DNA of 39,061 nucleotides from Planctomycetota bacterium (GTDB lineage Bacteria > Planctomycetota > UBA1135 > JADKAF01). The DNA lies in contig JAEUHW010000438.1 in the NCBI GenBank assembly GCA_016793245.1, positions 1 through 39,061 on the forward strand, given 5' to 3'. The notes beneath the pieces were generated by a model. That model was given only the letters and a program-made list of their open reading frames with translations. It did no database searches and was not told the DNA's origin. Position 1 is the stretch's first letter. Each line of letters begins with the position of its first letter. Below, in pieces: positions 32,996 through 39,061 of the stretch. The translations under genes and the position numbers were made by a program.

Positions 32996-34345
32996 TCAGC
33001 GTTCGCGCAGGCCCGCGTACAGCGCCTTCAGCTCGGCCTCGTAGAGCGCGAGCTCGTCGACCTTCGCGACGAGCAGCAGCTCCAGCGTCACCTGGCCGAA
33101 CGAGGCGAAGGTCTCGTCGTAGTGAACGCCGAGAGAGCGCCAGGCGCGGCGTGACGCGCCGCGCACGACGGGCGCGAACGCGAGCGGACGGGCCTTCGCG
33201 AACTCTGCCCCACGGCGCTTCGCGTCCTCGCCATAGGCGTAGGTCTCGACCAAGCTCTCGATGCCGCCCTTGTTGTCGCCTCGCGCGGTCTTGCCCGTGA
33301 CGCCGCGCTCCTCGCTGCCGTGCCCATACCAGTAGTCGAGGTCGGGTCCGTAGCCGTACACCACGAGCAGCGGACCGTCGGCGCCGCGGCGCAGCGCCGC
33401 CAGCAAGAAGCCCCAGCGCTTCAGCTCGTCGGGAACGCTGCACTCCTTCCAAGCGCCCGAGAGCGGGCGCAGGATCTCGAGCCCCTTCTTCCCCGCGTAG
33501 GTCTTGCCCGCGACGGTGTTCGGCGGACGGAAAGTGCGGAAGCCGGCGGCGGCGTCGCGATCGCGCCAGATCTCCGGCAGCGGCACCTGCGTCGTCGCGG
33601 CGGGCAGCCAGCCGCGCAGCGGCTCGCCTTGCTGCGAAGCACGAGCGAGGAGCGCGTAGAAATGCTCGAGCGCGCGCTTCCACGACGCGCGCTCGGCGTC
33701 GTTGCTCGGCGGCATCGCGGCCACGAAGGGGCGCAGCCAGAGCAGCGCTTCGCTCTCGAGCGCGCGCGGCAAGCGCTGGGCCAGACCGAGGACGTGATCG
33801 AGGTCCTTCGGGCGCAGCGCGAGATAGTCCTCGAGCAACGGCCGCGCCTTCTCGACCTTGCCCATCTCGAGCAGCGCCACGCCGTGATACGCGCGGAACG
33901 AGCGCGCGATCTGCTCGGGCGGGTTCTCGCGCAGCGCGTGCTCGCAGAGGGAGGTGAGCTCGAGGAAGCGGCGCTCTTCGGCCATCAACGGGAGCAGGGC
34001 GAGCTCCACGTCGCGGCGCTCCTTGGTGCGTGCCTCACCCAGCGCCAGCAGCGCTTCGCGCGCGTGCCAGAGTGCGAGACGACGGCGCGTGACGACGCGC
34101 GGCGAGCTCGCTTCGCTCGTCGCGGTGAGCAGCTCCGCGGCGGCGCGGCCGCAGCGCGCGCGAAGCTCCCAGCGTTTGGGCTCCAGCGCCGCGGCGAGCG
34201 GCTTCGCGCAGAGCTCGAGCGCTTGCTCGTAGAGCTCGGCGTTGCGCTCGCTCGCGGCGCGCGCGGCGAGGCGCTCCGCTTCGGCGAAGCCCTCGTCCTG
34301 CGCTGCCGTGAAGAGCGCCAACGCACATGCGAGCGGGCTCAGCAC
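32996..34345 (-). CDS. Exported protein of unknown function
   Basis: A 449-residue protein starting at GTG 34345, which overlaps the AlkD-like gene's stop by 7 nt and has GGAAG upstream. A short signal peptide (VLSPLACALALFTAAQ) is followed by a helical, TPR/HEAT-like N-terminal half (RAASERNAELYEQALELCAK; KVEKARPLLEDYLALRPKDL). The C-terminal half is more globular (PPNTVAGKTYAGKKGLEILRP; LLVVYGYGPDLDYWYGHGSEE) with a conserved-looking SLGVHYDETFASFGQVTLEL. I do not recognise the family. It lies in the same direction as the AlkD-like gene and upstream of the propeller lipoprotein (92 bp gap). Confidence 0.7.
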   Translation of the reverse strand: MLSPLACALALFTAAQDEGFAEAERLAARAASERNAELYEQALELCAKPLAAALEPKRWELRARCGRAAAELLTATSEASSPRVVTRRRLALWHAREALLALGEARTKERRDVELALLPLMAEERRFLELTSLCEHALRENPPEQIARSFRAYHGVALLEMGKVEKARPLLEDYLALRPKDLDHVLGLAQRLPRALESEALLWLRPFVAAMPPSNDAERASWKRALEHFYALLARASQQGEPLRGWLPAATTQVPLPEIWRDRDAAAGFRTFRPPNTVAGKTYAGKKGLEILRPLSGAWKECSVPDELKRWGFLLAALRRGADGPLLVVYGYGPDLDYWYGHGSEERGVTGKTARGDNKGGIESLVETYAYGEDAKRRGAEFAKARPLAFAPVVRGASRRAWRSLGVHYDETFASFGQVTLELLLVAKVDELALYEAELKALYAGLRER

Positions 34346-35046
34346 TTCATCGTCTTCCGCTTGTTGCCCACCTTGCCCAGCTTCTCGATCTTCTCGATCA
34401 TCTCGAGCGCCAGCGGGACCTTGCAGTCCGTATCGCCGACGTCGACCTCGACCTTGCCGAGCTTCTTCGCCGTGGCCTTCGCCTTCGCGAGCAGCGGCTT
34501 CACCGCGGCGCCGACGGCCATCACGAAGCCGTTCATGCAGTACTTCACGCGGTTCTTCGCTTTCCCGATCTCCTTCGTGATGCGCTCGAGCAGAGCTTCG
34601 ATCTCGGCGAGATCGAGCTCGCCGTCGGGGCGCATCGAGACGATGCCGGAGTAGGTGTTCCAGCCGGCGCAGGCGATGGGCTCCTGCTTCGACTCCATCC
34701 ACTTCAACGCGATCGCGCGCGCGTCGGCATGCTCGGAGGTGACCCACGGCACCGTGTACTCGGCGATCATCTGCCAGCGCGCCGCCTTGGCCCAGCCCTC
34801 GAGCTCCTTCTTCGACATCTGCGCGCCATCGGCGAGGAGACCCGCCAGGTACATCGCGTCGAGATTCCCCGTCGCATAGAGCTGGAGCGCCAGATCCTGG
34901 CGGCCCTTCAGCTTCTTCAGCAGCACCTTCATGTCGCCGATCTTCACCCCGAAGAGCGGCTCCGTGGCCCCGTGGCGGCGCCAGGTCTTCTTGGTGGTCG
35001 CGTTCCCGAGCTTCTCGAGCTCGGCCATCACATCGGCGAGTTCCAT
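34339..35046 (-). CDS. AlkD-like DNA alkylation repair family protein
   Basis: A 235-residue all-helical HEAT-repeat protein of the DNA alkylation repair (AlkD) superfamily. Family-like blocks are TWRRHGATEPLFGVKIGDMK (residues ~21-40), LALQLYATGNLDAMYLAGLL, AARWQMIAEYTVPWVTSEH and ARAIALKWMESKQEPIACAG. The C-terminal part (AKATAAKKLGKVEVDVGDTDC-like, with KVPLALEMIEKIEKLGKVG) is basic. Classical AlkD excises positively charged alkylated bases; this subfamily may lack the glycosylase residues, so activity is uncertain. The start at 35046 has GGAGG close upstream. It heads a minus-strand pair with the 32996 gene and diverges from the kinase gene. Confidence 0.78.
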   Translation of the reverse strand: MELADVMAELEKLGNATTKKTWRRHGATEPLFGVKIGDMKVLLKKLKGRQDLALQLYATGNLDAMYLAGLLADGAQMSKKELEGWAKAARWQMIAEYTVPWVTSEHADARAIALKWMESKQEPIACAGWNTYSGIVSMRPDGELDLAEIEALLERITKEIGKAKNRVKYCMNGFVMAVGAAVKPLLAKAKATAKKLGKVEVDVGDTDCKVPLALEMIEKIEKLGKVGNKRKTMKC

Positions 35047-35072
35047 ACCTCCGTTCTATCGACATGGTCTCT

Positions 35073-35109
35073 GTCGATCAAATCGGGGCCAGGCCCCATT
35101 CTGATCGAC
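35073..35109. repeat. Nested palindrome, core GGGGCCAGGCCCC
   Basis: A 37-nt element: outer arms GTCGATCA (35073-35080) and TGATCGAC (35102-35109), 4-nt spacers, and the inner palindrome GGGGCC-A-GGCCCC (35085-35097). It has the same architecture as the elements at 16483-16555. It lies in the divergent AlkD-like / kinase promoter region. Confidence 0.85.
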
Positions 35110-35217
35110 GGCGAGGGGAGCTGGAGGGGAACCTCGCTGGGCGGCGCGGCCGTCCTCTGGCGCTGGACTCGTGCCGACCCGGAGCTACGCTGGGCTGCTG
35201 CGTCCCGGAGGATGGAG

Positions 35218-37812
35218 ATGAACGATCGCGACCTCTTGCAGGAGGCGATGGATATCGCCGCCGAATATCGCCGCTGCGGGAGCACCGACGGAGCGGACCT
35301 GCTGGCCAGGCATCCGGAGCTCGCGGAGTACCTCGCACCCTTGCTCGCGGAATCCTCGCCGAGCGAAAGCGCGGAAGCAGAGAACGCCACCGACGACGAT
35401 CAGCGCCTCGGTGAGTTCCGGATCCTCCGCGAGCTCGGCCGCGGGGGCATGGGGATCGTCTTCGAGGCCGAGCAGATCTCCCTCGGTCGGCGCGTAGCTC
35501 TGAAGCTCCTGCCTCTCCATCGCTCGTTCTCTCCTCGGGCCATCGGCCTCTTCCGGCGGGAAGCGCAGCTCGCGGCGGCGCTCGATCATCCGGGGATCGC
35601 CAAGGTCTTCGGGCTCGTGGAGGCCGACGGTCAGCTCGCGTTGGCGATGGAGCTCCTCCGCGGCGTGTCCCTCGATCAGGTGCTCGAAGAGCTGCGCACC
35701 ACGGCGCCGCAAGCGCGGCGCGTCGAGGAGATCGCGCGGATCGTCGGAGCGACACCGACTTGGCCGTCGCAGAGCTATGCCTCGTGGGTCGCGGCGCTGG
35801 CGCTCCAGGTCGCCGAAGCCCTCGCTCACGCGCACGAGCATTCGATCGTCCACCGCGACGTGAAGCCGGGGAACCTGATGCTGCTCGCGAGCGGCCGCGT
35901 GGTGCTCACCGACTTCGGACTCGCGCGCGATCTCGAGCTCGCCGGCGGCACGCAGAGCGGCGAATTCGCCGGCACGGCCGAGTACGCCTCCCCCGAGCAG
36001 CTCGACGGCTCGATCCACTCGATCGACGGACGGAGCGACGTCTACTCCCTGGGCGTGACTCTCTTCGAGCTGCTCGTCGGCGAACGCCCTTACACGGGGA
36101 TCTCCATCGCGGAGCTCCGCGAGCGCGTGCGCAGCGGAACCGTCGCGCGCACCGGGCTTGCCGAGCGCTGGATCCCGCGCGATCTCGCCGCGATCGTGCG
36201 TCAGGCGATCCAGCCGGAGCGCGCCGATCGCTACGCCTCGGCGGCCGCGATGGTGGAGGACCTGAAGCGCTTCCTCGCCGGACGACCTGTCGCCGCTCGA
36301 CCGGTCCCGCGTCGAGTTCGAGTCCTGAGATGGGTGCAGCGAAACCGCTTGGTGAGCGCATTCCTCGTCGCGCTCGCCGCGACCGGCGCGGGCCTGGGCT
36401 ACTTCGCTTGGTCGAGCTCGCGCCTGCAGCGCTCCTATCTCGACCTCGTGCTCGATGTGCGGCTCGACGCGCTCTGGGCGCGCGTTCCGCACGCGTTTCC
36501 TGCCTGGCCGGAGCGGCGCGAGGAGATCGCTGCGCTGATACGCGAAGGAGAAGCCCTGCAGGCGCTGGTGCCGCACTTCGAGGCGCGGTTGCGCGAGCTC
36601 CGCAGCCAGGCCGAGATTCGCTCTGGTCATGCGCGCGAGGCCGGTCGGGTGCCGCATCCCGACCGCGAGCGACTCGATGTGGACCGCGCGTATCGCGAAC
36701 GGCTGGAGAACGAGGCCATCGCGAATCGAGGGGCGATGAGCGAGGCCGAGCGAGAAGCCGCTCAGCAGAAGATCGAGCAGCTCGCGGCTGCGATGGAGGC
36801 TCGGGAGCGCAGATTGGAGGAGAGCGACGCGCTGATCTTCGAGGACGAGCAAGCGCGGCTCCTCTACGACGCCACCGAGAAGCAGCTCCTGCGTCTCCTG
36901 GAGATCGAGGACGTGATCCTGCGGCCTCTGCGCGCGCGTGAAGCATTGCTCGTGCGGATCGAGAGCGAAGCGCCCGGAGTGAGCAATGAGATCTGGGCTG
37001 GTGTCCGGGACCGCGTGAAAGCGGATCCTCGCTTCGCGGGCTTCGAAGTGACTCCGCAAGCGGCGCTCGTGCCGCTGGGGCCCGATGCGAGCAGTCGTCT
37101 CGAGGAGTTCTATCTCTTGGGTTCCGGCGAAGTCGTCGTGCGGGGGAAGGATCGCGAGCTGGCGTTGGACACCGGTTCGGCGCTCATCCTCGTCCTCTTG
37201 CCTCCCGGGGAGCTGATCGCGCCTTTGATGGATCCGAAGCCCATCCCCATCGCACCATTGTGCATGGCGAAGCACGAGCTCAGCCGTGCGCAGTGGGTGA
37301 CCATGACCCTCGCGGAGCCTGCTCTCGATCTCCATCGCGAGACCATTCTCGATCTCCGGAACCTCACCGCTTCGGAGTTGGCCAAACCTGCCAACGGCGT
37401 CTCGGCCGACTTTGCGCGGGAGCTGCTCCGCCGACACGGCCTCGAGCTCCCGCGGGAAGCGGAGTGGGAGTACGCCTGTCGCGCCGGCAGCGATGCGAGC
37501 TGGTGGTCGGGTGACGATCCCGCCAGCTTGGAGGGAGTGGCGAACTTCCAGGGGCCCCAGCCGCGTTCGCAGCTCCTGCCGGTCTACGCGCTCGCGCCCA
37601 ACGACTTCGGACTCGTGCAGATGCACGGAAACGTGGCCGAGTGGTGTAGCGATATCCATCGCGGCTCGCGTGAAGTGCTCTGCGCTGCGCGCGGTGGCAG
37701 CTGGCTGACTCCCCCGAGATCAGGTATGTCGAACGCGCGCAATCGCTTCGCTCCTGCGAGCGCTACGCGCGATCTGGGCGTCCGACCCATGTACCGGCTG
37801 CGAATGCCCTGA
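35218..37812 (+). CDS. Ser/Thr protein kinase fused to a sulfatase-modifying-factor (FGE-like) domain
   Basis: An 864-residue receptor-like kinase. GGAGG lies 6 nt before the ATG at 35218; the ATG at 35212 is too close to it. Kinase domain (about 65-315): glycine loop GRGGMGIVFEAEQ, K96 in VALKLL, HRDVKPGNLM (212-221), DFGLA (232-236) and GTAEYASPEQ (252-261), all catalytic residues present. One transmembrane segment (LVSAFLVALAATGAGLGYF, near 380-398), then a long coiled coil (REAAQQKIEQLAAAMEARER). A C-terminal FGE/SUMF1-like domain follows (LPREAEWEYACRAGSDASWW; MHGNVAEWCSDI; AARGGSW). The FGE copper-site cysteines are not evident, so this part is probably a non-catalytic sensor. An ECF sigma gene follows after 23 bp. 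Confidence 0.9.
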   Translation: MNDRDLLQEAMDIAAEYRRCGSTDGADLLARHPELAEYLAPLLAESSPSESAEAENATDDDQRLGEFRILRELGRGGMGIVFEAEQISLGRRVALKLLPLHRSFSPRAIGLFRREAQLAAALDHPGIAKVFGLVEADGQLALAMELLRGVSLDQVLEELRTTAPQARRVEEIARIVGATPTWPSQSYASWVAALALQVAEALAHAHEHSIVHRDVKPGNLMLLASGRVVLTDFGLARDLELAGGTQSGEFAGTAEYASPEQLDGSIHSIDGRSDVYSLGVTLFELLVGERPYTGISIAELRERVRSGTVARTGLAERWIPRDLAAIVRQAIQPERADRYASAAAMVEDLKRFLAGRPVAARPVPRRVRVLRWVQRNRLVSAFLVALAATGAGLGYFAWSSSRLQRSYLDLVLDVRLDALWARVPHAFPAWPERREEIAALIREGEALQALVPHFEARLRELRSQAEIRSGHAREAGRVPHPDRERLDVDRAYRERLENEAIANRGAMSEAEREAAQQKIEQLAAAMEARERRLEESDALIFEDEQARLLYDATEKQLLRLLEIEDVILRPLRAREALLVRIESEAPGVSNEIWAGVRDRVKADPRFAGFEVTPQAALVPLGPDASSRLEEFYLLGSGEVVVRGKDRELALDTGSALILVLLPPGELIAPLMDPKPIPIAPLCMAKHELSRAQWVTMTLAEPALDLHRETILDLRNLTASELAKPANGVSADFARELLRRHGLELPREAEWEYACRAGSDASWWSGDDPASLEGVANFQGPQPRSQLLPVYALAPNDFGLVQMHGNVAEWCSDIHRGSREVLCAARGGSWLTPPRSGMSNARNRFAPASATRDLGVRPMYRLRMP

Positions 37813-37835
37813 CCCTTCGAGTGCTTGGATTCACG

Positions 37836-38486
37836 ATGAGCGAACTCCCCGAAGGTCATGAGTGCGCCGAGCCGAACCTCGATGCCTGGGTCGAGCGCTG
37901 GAACCACGGAGATCCCGAGGCCCTCGACGCCATCCTGCGGCTCGCGTTGCCCTGGCTCTCGCAGCAAGTGCATCGGCGCTTGAGTCCGAAGCTGCGCGCG
38001 CGCGTCGAGACGCAGGACGCCGTGCAGGAGACCGTGGCGAGCTTCCTGCGCTACGGACCGAAGATCCAGGTGGCAAACGCGGCCCAGCTCTGCGCGCTGC
38101 TGCTGAAGATCGCCGAAGGGGTCGTGAGCGGGCAGCATCGCTTCTTCCTGCGCCAGCGCCGCGATCTCGCGCGCGAGCGGCCCCTGCCCGCGGGTACTTC
38201 GATCTCGCTCGCGCCGCCGATCTCGCCGCATACCTCACCGAGCGAGGCGGCGAGTCGAGCCGAGCGCGAGGCGCGGGTGCGCCTCGCGCTCGAGGTCCTC
38301 GATCCGATCGACCGGCGGATCCTGCATGCGCGCGCCTACGAGGGGAAGTCGCATGCGGAGATCGCCGCGGAGCTCGAGCTCGGCGTCGAGGCCGTCTCGA
38401 AGCGCTTCCAGCGGGCGATGGTGAAGCTCGAGCAGAAGGTGCGCTGTCTGGAGGCGCACGATTTGGAGGGGTTCCTACGAGCTTGA
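37836..38486 (+). CDS. ECF-type sigma factor (Planctomycetota kinase-linked type)
   Basis: A 216-residue sigma-70-like protein with region 2 (DPEALDAILRLALPWLSQQV; LRARVETQDAVQETVASFLR) and region 4 (LDPIDRRILHARAYEGKSHA; EIAAELELGVEAVSKRFQRA). The layout matches the short sigma factors often encoded next to Ser/Thr kinases in Planctomycetota, where phosphorylation is thought to control the sigma. The start at 37836 lacks a clear ribosome binding site; GTG at 37821 is an alternative. The gap to the kinase stop is 23 bp, so it is probably co-transcribed with the kinase. It converges on the next gene with only 16 bp between. Confidence 0.85.
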   Translation: MSELPEGHECAEPNLDAWVERWNHGDPEALDAILRLALPWLSQQVHRRLSPKLRARVETQDAVQETVASFLRYGPKIQVANAAQLCALLLKIAEGVVSGQHRFFLRQRRDLARERPLPAGTSISLAPPISPHTSPSEAASRAEREARVRLALEVLDPIDRRILHARAYEGKSHAEIAAELELGVEAVSKRFQRAMVKLEQKVRCLEAHDLEGFLRA

Positions 38487-38502
38487 GAGTTCGAGGGTGG
38501 GC

Positions 38503-39061
38503 TCAGCAGTACGAAGTGAAGAGCTCGCAGCCCTGGGTCACGGTGTCCTGGGTCGGAGGCTGATCGTAGAGGCGCACCCGCAGTCGATCGCCTTTCTGGT
38601 CGCCAAATTTCTCGGGTGGATAGAGGTCGATCACGCCCTGGATATACAGATTCGCCTCTTCATCGAGAGGGTGCGACTCGATCAGGATCTCTTCCTCGAT
38701 GACTTGAGTGCCCTGTTGCACCCGAGCGACGCGAATCAGTCCGTAGTAAGCGGAGTCGCTGCTATTGTCGTCTCGCATGATGTGCATGGAATACTCACCG
38801 GTGTCATCGACGACGCTCGCCTCGGAAACGACGGCATGTACGGAGAGTTGGGAGCAATCGTAAACCGAAGTGGAGGCGATATTGCTCGCCACCAGAACTC
38901 GCGGACCCAGGGTGTCGAGCACCAGTGCCTGCGCAGCCAGGGGCACGTTGGCCGGGGCCAGAGGCGGTATCACGGCCAGCGACGCGTATCCGGCCCCGTC
39001 CGTGGGGCCGAAAGGCACGAGCAGCGGGCCCGAGAAGAGATCGACCTGGATCGCACCGTTC
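38503..39061 (-). CDS. C-terminal part of a secreted protein (cut by window edge)
   Basis: Open frame running off the right edge; about 185 residues are visible. It starts within NGAIQVDLFSGPLLVPFG and ends VTQGCELFTSYC. The first ~70 residues (SLAVIPPLAPANVPLAAQAL, then VLDTLGPRVLVASN) match the C-terminal beta-module style of the other secreted proteins. A further domain (SVVDDTGEYSMHIMRDDNSS; IEEEILIESHPLDEEANLYI) follows, which is unusual because the module is normally terminal. The function is unknown. Confidence 0.6.
   Translation of the reverse strand, partial: NGAIQVDLFSGPLLVPFGPTDGAGYASLAVIPPLAPANVPLAAQALVLDTLGPRVLVASNIASTSVYDCSQLSVHAVVSEASVVDDTGEYSMHIMRDDNSSDSAYYGLIRVARVQQGTQVIEEEILIESHPLDEEANLYIQGVIDLYPPEKFGDQKGDRLRVRLYDQPPTQDTVTQGCELFTSYC

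Noticed and set aside
30219..33044. 941-codon plus-strand open frame opposite the propeller lipoprotein
   Set aside because: Arg/Ala/Val-rich shadow sequence without domains; the minus strand encodes clear BNR repeats and a lipobox.
1..39061. tRNA, rRNA, tRNA-Sec or riboswitch genes
   Set aside because: No cloverleaf, rRNA-like block or recognised riboswitch pattern was found by eye on either strand.

Overview
This 39 kb, very GC-rich window looks like a chromosomal segment of a Planctomycetota bacterium, probably one of the deep-branching, poorly cultured groups. The reasons are a Ser/Thr kinase fused to a sulfatase-modifying-factor (FGE) domain beside an ECF sigma gene, many large secreted proteins (FG-GAP, PKD, beta-propeller, carboxypeptidase-regulatory-like) that end in similar beta-rich modules, and a FecR-type anti-sigma. 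The phylum is inferred from gene style; no rRNA or tRNA gene was seen.

Layout. 47-3500 (minus): secreted decapeptide-repeat protein, ECF sigma factor and a translationally coupled FecR-like anti-sigma. 3658-10352 (minus): tight operon of a TMTC-like membrane TPR protein, a LOG-family protein, a YbjD-like OLD/Toprim protein with a lost Walker A lysine, and a DASS anion transporter. 10619-14220: two secreted proteins. 14279-18107: the redox/metal cluster described below. 18329-22107: convergent secreted proteins separated by a perfect 71-nt palindrome. 22182-26294: a large anchored CarboxypepD_reg-like protein coupled to an HxlR regulator, a divergent CPVC thioredoxin-fold protein, and a serine hydrolase gene broken by an in-frame TAG. 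26562-35046: lipoprotein, another CarboxypepD_reg-like protein flanked by 78-bp direct repeats, a sortilin/VPS10-like propeller lipoprotein, an uncharacterised exported protein and an AlkD-like protein. 35218-39061: kinase-FGE fusion, ECF sigma and a secreted protein cut by the window edge.

The most notable content is two selenoprotein genes that ordinary gene calling would break at UGA. One (15322-16458, minus) is an exported TlpA-like protein whose active site reads W-U-G-P-C; 31 nt after its UGA is a 7-bp hairpin with a GGUC loop. It lies 11 bp upstream of a di-haem cytochrome c peroxidase gene in the same direction. The other (17502-18107, plus) is an exported tandem HMA (heavy-metal-associated) protein in which the first metal-binding Cys of both domains is UGA (U44 and U123). 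Each UGA is followed at exactly 24 nt by the same CGUGA-loop hairpin, inside a stretch far more conserved than the rest of the duplication. With the pyrophosphatase gene between them, they form a compact locus that may be a periplasmic selenol-based redox/metal-handling system. Selenocysteine machinery (selA, selB, selC, selD) is not in the window.

Other structural signals are a family of nested palindromes with the core GGNGCCAGGCNCC (two at 16483-16555, one at 35073-35109), a decayed gene tail at about 27320-27530, and several stem-loop terminators.
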